Of a stretch of 64,000 bases of DNA, positions 25,596-35,268 are shown in pieces. The stretch comes from Lachnospiraceae bacterium JLR.KK002 (lineage in GTDB: Bacteria > Bacillota > Clostridia > Lachnospirales > Lachnospiraceae). Where the stretch lies: assembly GCA_036941025.1 (NCBI GenBank), contig JAYMNP010000001.1:248001-312000 (forward strand). The letters run 5' to 3'. The position numbers and the translations under genes are program-made. The notes below the pieces were generated by a model. It worked only from the letters and a program-made list of their open reading frames with translations, did no database searches and had not been told where the DNA came from. Positions within the stretch are counted from its first letter, which is position 1. Every line of letters starts with the position of its first letter.

Positions 25596-28042
25596 TTGAT
25601 ACGGCAGAAATTAAATCATAACTGGCAGATGTACGGGCCGGGAGAATCTCCCCGGCCTGCAGTTGTCCCAGGGACAGTGTATACGGATTTGCTGCGCAGC
25701 GGGGATATGGAAGACCCCTTCTGGAAAGACAATGAAATTTCCGCGCTGGCCCTGATGGAAAAAGATTATACATATGAGATCTGTTTTGACGGGGAAAAAG
25801 ATTTGCTGGCCAGCCGGAGGATTCTGCTCCGGTTTGACGGGCTGGACACCATTGCCGACATATATCTCAATGAAGTCCATGTGGGATCAGCATATAACAT
25901 GCACCGTATATGGGAATACGATGTGACTCAGATTCTGAGGGAAAGGGATAATAAACTGAGAGTTGTTCTCCATTCGCCCCTGAACTATATCCGGGAAGCC
26001 TTTGGGAAATGCCGGACCCTGGGCTCCGAAGATGCCATGGACGGTTTTGTCCATATCCGGAAAGCCCACTGCATGTTTGGCTGGGACTGGGGCGCTCATC
26101 TGCCGGACGCAGGCATTTTCCGGCAGGTATCTTTACTGGGTATTACAGATGCAAGACTGGACAGCGTGTATGTCCGTCAGGAGCATACGGACGGGGAGTT
26201 ACCCTGCATTTTGAGGTGGAAGCAGAACAGATATCCGCTGCGACAGAGCAGAGTTCCCTTACGTATACGGTGGAAATTACCGCGCCGGAGGGGGAAGTCC
26301 GAACCTGTACCGGTTCTCCGGCAGAAATTCATATCAGCAATCCCAGGCTCTGGTGGCCCAACGGATATGGCGGCCAGCCCCTTTACCGGGTAAAAGTAAC
26401 CCTTTACGCAGATGGGATTCCCGCTGACGTATGGGAGCGGAATCTGGGCCTCCGCACCCTGACAGTGAGAACGGAACAGGATGAGTGGGGCACAGGATTT
26501 GCCCATGAAATCAACGGAGTCGCTATATTTGCCATGGGGGCCGACTATATTCCGGAGGACCATCTGCTGGGCCGGGTAACGCCGGAGACCACCAGAAAGC
26601 TGCTGGAACAGTGTGCGGCGGCAAATTACAATGCCATTCGGGTATGGGGCGGCGGATATTATCCGGAGGACTGGTTTTATGATATCTGTGATGAGCTGGG
26701 GCTGATTGTCTGGCAGGACTTTATGTTTGCCTGTGCGGTCTATGAACTGACCCCGGAATTTAAAGAAAATATCCGTCAGGAATTTATTGACAATGTGAAA
26801 CGCCTCCGCCACCATCCGTCCCTGGGCCTGTGGTGCGGCAATAATGAGATGGAAATGTTCGTGGAGGAAGGCCATCACTGGGTCACCAAAAAGACAGAAG
26901 TGCGGGACTATATTCTCATGTACGAACAGCTTATTCCGGAAGTACTGGAAACTTATGACCCTCAGACCTTTTACTGGCCTGCAAGTCCTTCCTCCGGCGG
27001 AGCCTTTGACGAGCCCAACAGCCCGGACAGAGGGGATGTGCATTACTGGAGCGTATGGCACGGGAACAGGCCTTTTTCAGAATACCGGAAATACTTTTTC
27101 CGCTATGCCTCAGAATTCGGCTTCCAGTCTCTGCCCGCCCGGAAAACGCTGGAAACCATCACCGATGACCCCAGGGATATGAACCTGTTTTCTTATGTGA
27201 TGGAAAAGCACCAGAGACAGTACGGGGCAAACGGAAAGATTATGAATTACCTTCAGCAGACTTATCTCTATCCTTCGGATTTTGATATGTTAATTTATGC
27301 TTCCCGGCTTCTGCAGGCTGACGCCATCCGGTACGGCGTGGAGCATTTCCGGAGGAACCGGGGCCGCTGCATGGGAGCCATTGTCTGGCAGCTAAACGAC
27401 TGCTGGCCAGTGATTTCCTGGTCCTCCATTGATTACTGCGGCCGCTGGAAGGCTCTGCATTATATGGAAAAACGGTTTTTTGCACCTCTGATGATTTCCT
27501 GTCAGGAAGAGGGAATGATGACAAAGGAAGCCGATATGAACCGGGAGCATTTTGTATTTGAAAAGTCCATCCGCTTAAATGTTGCAAATGAGACCAGAGC
27601 AGACCAGCAGGTGGAGGTATTCTGGGAAGTAAGAAACGCCGCGGCAGAGGTTCTCAGAAGGGGTGAAATCCGTCAGGTGCATGTTCCGGCCCTTACCAGT
27701 GTCTGGCTTGAGAAAGTGATGCTGCCGGAAACGGACATATTTTCAGAGTATGTGAGTTTTGGAATGAGACAGAACGGAAAAGTCATATCTGAGGGAACCG
27801 TGATTTTCTCTTATCCCAAATACTTCCGCTATGAAAATCCCCGCCTTTCCTTCCGGCTGGAAGAGGACGAAATCATAATATCCGCAGACGCTTATGCAAA
27901 AAGCGTGGAAATACGGAATGAACAGGAAGACTTCATTCTTTCGGATAATTATTTTGACATGAACGCAGGAGAGAAGCGGGTAAAAATTCTTTCCGGAGAG
28001 CCTCAGGGAATCCGGTTGAGAAGCGTGTATGATATCAGGTAA
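25596..28042 (+). pseudogene. GH2 beta-mannosidase with a one-base frameshift
   Basis: Starts at a TTG (25596) with AAGGAG seven bases upstream. The N-terminal sugar-binding and jelly-roll part (LNHNWQMYGPGESPRPAVVPGTVYTDLL...KDYTYEICF...RKAHCMFGWDWGAHLPDAGIFR) runs to about 26198. The rest continues in another frame: VTLHFEVEAEQ...LWWPNGYGGQPLY...YNAIRVWGGGYYPEDWFYDICDELGLIVWQDFMFACAVY...LWCGNNEMEMF (acid/base Glu in GNNE)...YASEFGFQSLP (nucleophile Glu). A G appears lost: GGGGAG-GTTACC would restore HTDGEVTLHFE and an 816-residue enzyme of normal size. It would remove terminal beta-mannose from short mannosides in the cytoplasm. Confidence 0.9.
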
Positions 28043-28047
28043 AATCT

Positions 28048-28077
28048 GCCGGTATTCAGTTGAATACCGGCTTTTTT
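28048..28077 (+). terminator. Intrinsic terminator closing the mannoside locus
   Basis: GCCGGTATTCA (28048-28058) and TGAATACCGGC (28061-28071) are exact complements with a two-base gap, followed by TTTTTT. Confidence 0.93.
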
Positions 28078-28162
28078 CATGATACAATTTATTAAATTAT
28101 ATTTTTAATTATGGGAAATTCTTCCTGTTTTTGTAAGAGTTTGCTATGGAAAGGAGATTAGA

Positions 28163-30157
28163 ATGAAAAAGGCATATCTGCGCGCACTGTTTCTGGTGGT
28201 CTGGCTGCTGCTGATTCCCCTGGCGGGAAATTTTACAGGAATGGAAGCCCAGGCAGCTTCCGGGGAGAAGCCGGACAATATGGAATATACCTTTGCTTCC
28301 ATAAATGGGTGGGAGGTTTCCACCAAAACAGAGATGGGAAAAGTCACAGTGCTTGTATTTGGATACACAACCTGTGGGAATTCCCAGGCTACCATCCGGA
28401 ATATTGCAAAAAGCGACTGGGTAAGCAGTGCGGGAATACGGGTGGTTTTTGCAGAAGCTAATAAAGCCTCTCAGGAAGCGGTGAAAAATTTTGCCGCAAC
28501 ATACGGGAATGAGCATATTCTGTTCTGTTATGATGGAGGGAGCAGTATCTGGGACGCCGCGTTTGAATATTATGACCTTGGCGTTCTCAATGAGGGGGCA
28601 GGAGCCGGATTCCCTTTTACGGTTCTGATTGACGGGAACAATAAAGTTCAGAAGGTACTGACCGAATATCAGTCTGCGGACGGAATTATGAAAGAAATCA
28701 GAGCCTTTGCCGGTGAGAATTATGAGGAAACCAATCCAAAGGTCAATGTGGATATCAGCGGTACGGAAAATTATTCTTATGCAAATGAAGTGCTGGCGCT
28801 GGTTAATCAGGAACGTGCCAGGAGAGGACTTGGGGCCCTGAAACAGGACCAGGCCCTGACAGAGGTTGCCATGCAGCGGGCGGCGGAACTGGCCATGTAT
28901 TACAGTCACACCAGGCCCGATGGGACGAAGTGTTTTACCGCCACTGACCGGGGTACCCGCAGAGCGGAGAACATAGCGGTTGGTTATCCTTCTCCCCAGG
29001 CTGTGATGGCGGCCTGGATCAGTTCCCCAGGCCATCTGGCCAATATCACGGATTCGGAAATGACCAGCATTGGAATCGGCTGCTTTCAGGACAGCGGAGG
29101 AATCTGGCACTGGGTACAGTTTTTTGACAATGCGGCAGCCCTTGAGCCGGCTCTTTCCGGCAGCAGCCAGGTGACCAGAAGCGTTTCCATACGGAAATCT
29201 CTGCTGCATCTGCAGCCAGCGGCAAATCAGGCCTTTGTATGCAAAGATAAGGGAACGGCAGTTTCCATGGATATTTATCATGCAAATGAACTGTTTGAGA
29301 CCAGTAAGCCGAAGCTGTCTGCATCCGGCTTTGATTTTGTCAGCAGTAATCCTGCGGCGGCAACGGTTGACGCCGGCGGAATGATTAACGTGCAGGGGCC
29401 GGGAACCGCCGTAATCACTGCCTCTGTAAAGGGAGACGCTTCCTGTACTGTGACGAAAACCATTACTGTGGCGGACCATGTGTATGTTGTCAGCAAAGTG
29501 GAGCCCACTTATACGGAGGAAGGTTATACCCTGCACACCTGCTCTGTCTGCGGAGACAGCTATAAGGATTCCATTGTTCCAAAGCTGGAGCAGCCTCAGA
29601 ATTCCGAAAAAGGTATTTCCGATGTGACCGGTCTTAAGGCCTCGTCCGGGGCCACCAGTATCAAATTGAGCTGGAAGAAGGTTTCCGGGGCGGAAGGGTA
29701 CCGGGTTTATCAGTATTCCGGGAAAAAATGGGAGAAGCTGGCAACGGTAACCTCCGGCCGAACTTCCTGTACTGTGAAAAAGCTCAGGTCTGCCACCGGT
29801 TATCGGTTTGCAGTAAAGGCGTACCGGACCGTAAATAAAAAGCAGGTGTTCAGCAAGTCCTACACTTCTCTGTATACTGCCACAAATCCGGCAGATGTGA
29901 AGTTTAAAGTAACGGCCGGGAAGAAGAAAGCTGCTGTAAAATGGGATAAGGTGCCCAGGGCTGACAAATATATCGTTTCGTATAAGACCGGGACAAAAGG
30001 TTCCTGGAAGAATCTGAAAACCACAAAGAGCCTCCGTTATACCAGGAAGAATCTGAAATCCGGGAAGACGTATACTTTTGCAGTGAGAGCCTGCAAAGTT
30101 TACCGGGGAAAAACTTACACCAGCAGTTATCAGGGGAAAAAAATAAAAATTAAGTAA
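28163..30157 (+). CDS. Secreted multidomain protein: thioredoxin-like, CAP, Ig-like and fibronectin type III domains
   Basis: 664 residues with AAAGGAG six bases before the ATG. A signal peptide (ALFLVVWLLLIPLAGNFTGMEAQA) is followed by a redoxin-like domain with a single-Cys TTCGNS site (about residues 35-190). A CAP/SCP domain follows (about 205-325: ALVNQERARRGLG, YYSHTRPDG, RRAENIAVGYPSPQAVMAAWISSPGHLANI, WHWVQFF), then a bacterial Ig-like segment (SSNPAAATVDAGGMINVQGPGTAVITASVKG) and a C-rich linker (YTLHTCSVCGDSYKD). Two fibronectin type III repeats end the protein. CAP domains of clostridia are secreted or envelope proteins of uncertain activity; a wall-bound or extracellular role is likely. 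No LPXTG anchor is seen. Confidence 0.9.
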   Translation: MKKAYLRALFLVVWLLLIPLAGNFTGMEAQAASGEKPDNMEYTFASINGWEVSTKTEMGKVTVLVFGYTTCGNSQATIRNIAKSDWVSSAGIRVVFAEANKASQEAVKNFAATYGNEHILFCYDGGSSIWDAAFEYYDLGVLNEGAGAGFPFTVLIDGNNKVQKVLTEYQSADGIMKEIRAFAGENYEETNPKVNVDISGTENYSYANEVLALVNQERARRGLGALKQDQALTEVAMQRAAELAMYYSHTRPDGTKCFTATDRGTRRAENIAVGYPSPQAVMAAWISSPGHLANITDSEMTSIGIGCFQDSGGIWHWVQFFDNAAALEPALSGSSQVTRSVSIRKSLLHLQPAANQAFVCKDKGTAVSMDIYHANELFETSKPKLSASGFDFVSSNPAAATVDAGGMINVQGPGTAVITASVKGDASCTVTKTITVADHVYVVSKVEPTYTEEGYTLHTCSVCGDSYKDSIVPKLEQPQNSEKGISDVTGLKASSGATSIKLSWKKVSGAEGYRVYQYSGKKWEKLATVTSGRTSCTVKKLRSATGYRFAVKAYRTVNKKQVFSKSYTSLYTATNPADVKFKVTAGKKKAAVKWDKVPRADKYIVSYKTGTKGSWKNLKTTKSLRYTRKNLKSGKTYTFAVRACKVYRGKTYTSSYQGKKIKIK

Positions 30158-30186
30158 TTGACAAATATTAGCAGACATGTTTTAAT
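30158..30186 (+). promoter_or_regulatory. Strong sigma-A promoter for the small gene at 30.2 kb
   Basis: TTGACA (30158-30163), a 17-base spacer and TTTAAT (30181-30186). It begins immediately after the TAA of the CAP gene, giving the downstream small gene its own start. Confidence 0.75.
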
Positions 30187-30230
30187 AGAACGTAGAAATC
30201 AGATAAAATAAAAGAAAGCGAGGTAAGATC

Positions 30231-30365
30231 ATGATTAAGTTAGCACAGAAGAACAGAAATAATTTCACAGAGACAACTTGCAGATTTACCTCGGTGACTG
30301 TAGACAGGATTCCACATTATTTCAGGGAAAGATATGCACATGTATCGGATGTGCCTGAAGAATGA
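30231..30365 (+). CDS. Small hypothetical protein (44 aa) in its own transcription unit
   Basis: MIKLAQKNRNNFTETTCRFTSVTVDRIPHYFRERYAHVSDVPEE, not recognised as any family. Support comes from the layout: a good promoter 45 bases upstream, a GAGGT site six to seven bases before the ATG, and a near-perfect terminator 54 bases after the stop. The transcript would be about 255 bases. The peptide is charged, with one Cys and no membrane segment. The unit could equally be a small RNA whose frame is accidental. Confidence 0.45.
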   Translation: MIKLAQKNRNNFTETTCRFTSVTVDRIPHYFRERYAHVSDVPEE

Positions 30366-30418
30366 AATAGCAGTGGATTTGTATGCGCAGAGTGCGTACA
30401 GATAACAGGAAGACAGAA

Positions 30419-30449
30419 ACCCCGTGGGTAAAGCCCACGGGGTTTTTTT
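30419..30449 (+). terminator. Strong intrinsic terminator of the small transcription unit
   Basis: ACCCCGTGGG and CCCACGGGGT pair perfectly over 10 bp with a TAAAG loop and a run of seven T. Confidence 0.95.
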
Positions 30450-30512
30450 ATCTTAAAAGAAAGACCTTGCCACGCTAATGCGTGAAAATGTTTTCTTATA
30501 GAATAAAAAGTC

Positions 30513-30528
30513 CTTATCGCACTGCGGC
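30513..30528. promoter_or_regulatory. Candidate PadR operator upstream of the ABC exporter
   Basis: CTTATCGCACTGCG at 30513-30526 is identical over 14 bases to part of the operator at 36163-36176 in front of the PadR gene. The palindrome ATCGCA-C-TGCGAT is complete there and ends in TGCGGC here. It lies about 80 bases before the exporter start. PadR proteins such as LmrR are known to control exporters of this type. Confidence 0.55.
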
Positions 30529-30603
30529 GAATCTGAAGTATGTCACAGGGACTCGAATCAGTATGAAAACTGTCACCGGGAGACATCTGGGAAAGGAAGG
30601 ATT

Positions 30604-32325
30604 ATGAAGAAAATACTGAATTATATCGCCCATTACTGGTATGCGTATCTGTTTGCCATTTTCTGTATGGTTACAGCCATTGTGCTGGATATGCTGTATC
30701 CGGTAATCACCAAGAGTATTGTGGATGATGTTATCATTCAGGGGAAAATGGAGCTTTTGGGCGGACTGCTTACCATGATAGTGATTATCGGGGCAGGCCG
30801 GAGTCTGGGCGGTTATCTGAAAGAATTTACCTTTGATACGGTAAGTGTTAAGATTGCAGCCAGACTGCGGAAAGATTTGTTTGCCCATATTGAAGGGCTT
30901 TCCATGGATTATTTTGACGACACCAATACGGGAGAGCTGATGGCGCGGGTAAAAGATGATGTGGACGCGGTATGGAATGCACTGGGATATGTGGGAATGC
31001 TGTCCATTGAGGTGGTCATCCACATTTCCATGGTGCTCTACTGTATGTTTACCCTGAACTGGAAACTGGCTTTTCTGCCCCTTGGAGCAATGATACTGAT
31101 GGGAATCATCGCCGTTTTCATGGAACGGAAGCTGGATAAAATTTATGAAGCAATCAGTGAGGAAAATGCCAGGCTCACCACCATTGCCGAAGAAAATCTG
31201 GCGGGTGTGCGCACGGTAAAAGCATTTGCACGGGAAAAGTTTGAAATTAAAAAATTTCTTTCCCACAACCGGCAGTATTATGATTTGAATATGCAGCAGG
31301 CGAAAACGCTGGTACGGTTTTATCCGGTGTTTCAGTTTACCGGAAAGCTGCTGCCGGTGGTAATGGTGATTATCGGCGGAGTACAGGTGATTTATGGGGA
31401 AATGACACTGGGAAGTCTGGTGGCTTTTTCCGAGTATTGCCGGAATATTGTGTGGCCCATGGAAATGCTGGGATGGCTGACCAATGATCTGTCTTCGGCC
31501 GTTGCTTCCTGTAAAAAAATCAATAAAATTTATCAGCAGAAATCTTCCATTACAGAGCATGAAAATCCCGTGGTACTGGAACAGGTAAAAGGAGAAATTT
31601 CCTTTGAGCATGTATCCTTTGCCAGAGGGAAGCAGAAAATTCTGGAAGATGTTTCCTTTACGCTGCCGCAGGGGAAAACCCTTGGGGTGATGGGGGCTAC
31701 CGGGGCCGGAAAGACTTCCATGGTAAACCTGCTGATGCGCTTTTTTGATGTGAAAGAAGGAAGTGTGAAGCTGGACGGTGTGGATGTGCGGGAACTGTCT
31801 CTGGCACAGCTTCGCAGCAGTATCGGAACGGTTATGCAGGATGTATTTCTGTTTTCTGACACCATTTCCGAGAATATCCGTATGGGCAAACGGGCGGCTC
31901 TGGACAGTCCAACCATGGTCCATGCCGCCGGGCTGGCTCAGGCCAGAAAATTTATAGAAAATATGCCGGAGACTTATGAGACCATTATCGGAGAGCGGGG
32001 CGTGGGACTTTCCGGGGGACAGAAGCAGCGTATCAGTATTGCCAGAGCCATTGCAAAACGCAATCCGGTGCTGATTCTGGACGATTCTACTTCAGCCCTG
32101 GACATGGAGACGGAATATGAAATCCAGAAATCACTGGAGACTCTGGACGCCACGAAAATCATTATTGCCCATCGGATTTCCGCAGTGCGCCGGGCAGATG
32201 AGATTATTTTTCTGGAGGACGGAACCATAAGAGAGCGGGGAACCCATGAGGAACTGCTGGCGAAACAGGGCCTTTATTATGACACTTATGTGGCTCAGAT
32301 GGGCACAGCGCCGGGGCAGGCCTGA
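30604..32325 (+). CDS. ABC exporter half-transporter with degenerate catalytic site (heterodimer subunit 1)
   Basis: 573 residues: six transmembrane helices (from FAIFCMVTAIVLDMLYPVI to VVMVIIGGVQVIYG), then an ATPase domain with Walker A GATGAGKTS, signature LSGGQKQR, Walker B PVLILDDSTSALD and the His switch IIAHRIS. The residue after the Walker B Asp is Asp, not Glu, which marks the degenerate-site partner of heterodimeric exporters such as BmrCD, LmrCD or YheIH. It is followed by the second half-transporter. Together they probably export drugs or lipophilic compounds. AAAGGAAGG precedes the ATG. Confidence 0.92.
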   Translation: MKKILNYIAHYWYAYLFAIFCMVTAIVLDMLYPVITKSIVDDVIIQGKMELLGGLLTMIVIIGAGRSLGGYLKEFTFDTVSVKIAARLRKDLFAHIEGLSMDYFDDTNTGELMARVKDDVDAVWNALGYVGMLSIEVVIHISMVLYCMFTLNWKLAFLPLGAMILMGIIAVFMERKLDKIYEAISEENARLTTIAEENLAGVRTVKAFAREKFEIKKFLSHNRQYYDLNMQQAKTLVRFYPVFQFTGKLLPVVMVIIGGVQVIYGEMTLGSLVAFSEYCRNIVWPMEMLGWLTNDLSSAVASCKKINKIYQQKSSITEHENPVVLEQVKGEISFEHVSFARGKQKILEDVSFTLPQGKTLGVMGATGAGKTSMVNLLMRFFDVKEGSVKLDGVDVRELSLAQLRSSIGTVMQDVFLFSDTISENIRMGKRAALDSPTMVHAAGLAQARKFIENMPETYETIIGERGVGLSGGQKQRISIARAIAKRNPVLILDDSTSALDMETEYEIQKSLETLDATKIIIAHRISAVRRADEIIFLEDGTIRERGTHEELLAKQGLYYDTYVAQMGTAPGQA

Positions 32326-32431
32326 TGTGTTTCTTCCCCAGGATACATTGCCGCTTTGATAAGTGAAAGTGTTTTCCTGCGAGAGGAAACCTGGAGAGGC
32401 AGACAGAAACAGACAGAAAGCAGGTGTGATT

Positions 32432-34219
32432 TTGGCAGTTAATTCTTATAAAACAGACGAACAGCTTGAGAGTATCGGGAAAAAAGAGACCTTAAAGCGG
32501 CTGTTTGCTTATTTGTTTCAATATAAACTTCAGGTGGCAGGAGTGCTGGTCTGCATGGTTATCACCGTCGTGATTTCCCTGATTAACCCTCTGATTATCG
32601 AGGAGGCAATTGACGTGTATATTGCCGGAAAAGATATGCAGGGGCTGGCCAGGCTGGCAGTGATTACTCTGATAATTAACGCGATTTTTATAGTTATGGT
32701 AAAGGTGCGGATGTATGTGATGGCCCGGATTTCCAATCAGATTCTGCTGGAAATCCGGCAGGAGCTCTACGAGCATATCCAGACACTGTCCTTTTCCTTT
32801 TTTGACAGCCGCCCCACCGGGAAGATTCTGGCGCGGGTTATCGGAGATGTCAATTCTCTGAAAAATGTGCTGGTCAATGCAGTCACCACTCTGATTCCGG
32901 ATTTTATTACCATCTGCGGTGTGGTGGTGATTATGGTAGTAAAGGACTGGCGCCTTGCGCTGGCTTCCTTAAGCAGCATTCCGATGATGGCTGTGGCAAT
33001 CTGGTTTATCCAGAAATTTTCCCATGCCCGCTGGCAGATTTTCAGGAAGAAAGGCTCCAATCTGAACGCCTATGTTCATGAGGGCATTGCAGGAATGAAT
33101 GTGGTTCAGAGTTTCCATGCGGAACATGAAACGCAGGATATTTTTGCAGGTCTGGTGAAAGAGCATGAACAGTCCTTTATCAGGGCGGTGCGGATTTCAG
33201 ATATGTTCGGCGGGGCCATAGATTTCTGCTGGGGTATCGGGGCCATGATTCTCTACTGGGTGGGAATTCAGATGATTGGCGGTGAATATGTGAGTATTGG
33301 TATGCTGGTGGCTTTCGGCACCTATATCAATATGTTCTGGAATCCGGTGATGAACCTGAGTAATTTTTACAATCAGGTGATTACCAATCTGACAGCGGCA
33401 GAGCGTATTTTTGAAATTCTTGACACGAAGCCGGATATTTTTGACAATTCGGATGTACAGGAACTGCCGGATATTGAGGGAAAAGTGGAATTTGAGCAGG
33501 TGTCCTTTACCTATGATGAGGGAACTCCTGCGGAAACAAAAGTGCTGGAAAATGTAAGTTTTCAGATTCAGCCGGGAGAGACCATTGCCCTTGTGGGTCC
33601 TACCGGAGCGGGAAAAACCACCATTGTGAATTTAATCAGCCGCTTTTATGATATCCAGAAAGGGAGGATTCTCGTTGACGGACACGATATTCAGAAGGTG
33701 TCCATGGAAAGTCTGCGGCGGCAGATGGGTGTGATGACACAGGAGAATTTTATTTTCCAGGGAACAGTCAGAGAAAATATTCTCTATGGCAATATGGAAG
33801 CCACAGAGGAGGAAATCATTGCGGCCTCAAAGGCGGTCAATGCCCATGAATTTATTATGAAGATGGAAAAGGGCTATGATACTGTGTTAAAAGAGCGCGG
33901 AGCGGGACTGTCCATCGGCCAGCGCCAGCTGATTGCATTTGCCAGAACTATGGTGAGTATGCCGAAAATCCTGATTCTGGACGAAGCTACTTCCAGTATA
34001 GATACCCACACGGAGATTCTGGTGCAGAAAGGGATTGAAGCGTTGCTGAAAGGGCGTACCAGCTTTGTTATTGCCCACAGGCTGTCCACCATACAGCGGG
34101 CAGACCGGATTTTTGTCATTGATAAAGGAGGTATCCTGGAACAGGGCAGACCGGCGGAACTGATGGAGAAGAGAGGCCATTATTATAATCTGTATATGGC
34201 CCAGTTTAAGAATGTTTAA
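32432..34219 (+). CDS. ABC exporter half-transporter (heterodimer subunit 2)
   Basis: About 595 residues. The start is uncertain: a TTG at 32432 following AGCAGGTG fits best (AVNSYKTDEQLESIGKKETLKRLF), and GTG codons at 32363 and 32426 are alternatives. Six membrane helices, then Walker A GPTGAGKTT, a Q-loop, the signature LSIGQRQL, which departs from LSGGQ, and Walker B KILILDEATSSID with the catalytic Glu. A non-canonical signature here, combined with the missing Glu in the partner, gives one dead and one active ATP site, the normal asymmetric design of these heterodimers. Confidence 0.92.
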   Translation: MAVNSYKTDEQLESIGKKETLKRLFAYLFQYKLQVAGVLVCMVITVVISLINPLIIEEAIDVYIAGKDMQGLARLAVITLIINAIFIVMVKVRMYVMARISNQILLEIRQELYEHIQTLSFSFFDSRPTGKILARVIGDVNSLKNVLVNAVTTLIPDFITICGVVVIMVVKDWRLALASLSSIPMMAVAIWFIQKFSHARWQIFRKKGSNLNAYVHEGIAGMNVVQSFHAEHETQDIFAGLVKEHEQSFIRAVRISDMFGGAIDFCWGIGAMILYWVGIQMIGGEYVSIGMLVAFGTYINMFWNPVMNLSNFYNQVITNLTAAERIFEILDTKPDIFDNSDVQELPDIEGKVEFEQVSFTYDEGTPAETKVLENVSFQIQPGETIALVGPTGAGKTTIVNLISRFYDIQKGRILVDGHDIQKVSMESLRRQMGVMTQENFIFQGTVRENILYGNMEATEEEIIAASKAVNAHEFIMKMEKGYDTVLKERGAGLSIGQRQLIAFARTMVSMPKILILDEATSSIDTHTEILVQKGIEALLKGRTSFVIAHRLSTIQRADRIFVIDKGGILEQGRPAELMEKRGHYYNLYMAQFKNV

Positions 34220-34284
34220 GGCTTGCCCTGAGGAGGGCCCGGAGGGCTGGCAGAAGTGGCCGCCTGTGTTGGGAGGAGATAAAA

Positions 34285-34797
34285 ATGCGCGTGGCAGTGA
34301 TCGGATACAGCGGCAGCGGGAAATCTACCCTTGCAAAATATTTGGGCGAGAAATTTCAGATTCCTGTTCTGCACCTGGACAGGGTGCACTGGCTTCCCGG
34401 CTGGCAGGAGAGAAGCAGAGCGGAATCAGCAGAGATTGTAAAACAGTTTCTGGATGAGCATAAGTCCTGGGTGATTGACGGGACTTACTCCGCTCTGGAA
34501 TTTGAGAGACGTCTGGAGGAAGCGGACAAAATTGTACTGATGAATTTCAGACGCCTTCCCTGTTTCTTCCGGGCCTGGAAACGGTATGTTCAGAACCGGG
34601 GACGAACCAGAGAGTCCATGGGAGAGGGATGCGTGGAACGGATGAACCGGGAATTTATCTGGTGGCTGCTTCACAGGAAGAAGAGCCAGAAGGAACGGTA
34701 TCGGAAGGTGCTGGAGCAGTACGGATACAAAACCGCTGTGATTCGCAGCCAGAAAGAACTGGATAAGTGGGTGAAAGAGTTTGTCGGAAACTGTTGA
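34285..34797 (+). CDS. Small P-loop NTPase of the FlaR/topology-modulation family
   Basis: 170 residues. It begins MRVAVIGYSGSGKSTLAKYLGEKFQIPVLHLDRVHWLPGW, with a Walker A of the adenylate-kinase type and the L-D-x-[IVL]-[HYW]-W stretch typical of proteins annotated as DNA topology modulation protein or FlaR. The middle WVIDGTYS....FERRLEEADKIVLMNFRRLPCFFRAWKR also fits. The real substrate is unknown; it is probably a small-molecule or nucleotide kinase. It lies 65 bases after the exporter, starts after GGGAGGAGAT, and may be co-transcribed. Confidence 0.82.
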   Translation: MRVAVIGYSGSGKSTLAKYLGEKFQIPVLHLDRVHWLPGWQERSRAESAEIVKQFLDEHKSWVIDGTYSALEFERRLEEADKIVLMNFRRLPCFFRAWKRYVQNRGRTRESMGEGCVERMNREFIWWLLHRKKSQKERYRKVLEQYGYKTAVIRSQKELDKWVKEFVGNC

Positions 34798-34962
34798 AAA
34801 GGCAAAATTTGTTGCTGAAAGCGGCGATAAATCGGAAATAAGTGGACAGGTATTGTGCCAGTAAAATTATCTGGCCGGACACATTTGTGTTGTGTAAATT
34901 GTGTATCATCCCACAGTGTTTTGAATAATTTGTGAAAATACTTTACGAAAGGTGATAATAGA

Positions 34963-34976
34963 GATATAATTATATC
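34963..34976. promoter_or_regulatory. Palindromic operator of the toxin-antitoxin pair
   Basis: GATATAATTATATC is a perfect 14-base palindrome and includes TATAAT. It lies 26 bases before the antitoxin start, where the antitoxin or its complex is expected to bind for autoregulation. Confidence 0.55.
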
Positions 34977-35001
34977 AAAAAAATGATACGAGGTGATATG
35001 G

Positions 35002-35268
35002 ATGATCATAAAAGCATCAGCGTCATTAAGAAATGATTACACAACGATTTCTAATATGGCAAAAGAAACAAAAGAGCCAATATATATTACTAAAAATGGT
35101 GAGGGTGATCTGGTTCTTATGAGTATAGAGGCTTTTGAAAGGCGGGAACAGATTTTACAGCTCCGTGCGAAGGTTTTTCAGGCAGAACAGGAGCGGCTGG
35201 ATGGAGCTGAGACAGTCAGCGTTTCAGAGGCCAGAAAGCGGTTAAGGGAGCGGGCGGATGGCATATAA
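35002..35268 (+). CDS. Type II antitoxin, Phd/YefM family
   Basis: 88 residues from the ATG at 35002 (GAGGTGA just upstream). The N-terminal half, IIKASASLRNDYTTISNMAKETKEPIYITKNGEGDLVLMSIEAFERRE, is the Phd/YefM DNA-binding fold. The acidic C-terminal helix (LQLRAKVFQAEQERLDGAETVSVSEARKRLRERADG) would wrap and block the toxin. It overlaps the toxin gene by 11 bases, as usual for coupled pairs. Confidence 0.92.
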   Translation: MIIKASASLRNDYTTISNMAKETKEPIYITKNGEGDLVLMSIEAFERREQILQLRAKVFQAEQERLDGAETVSVSEARKRLRERADGI

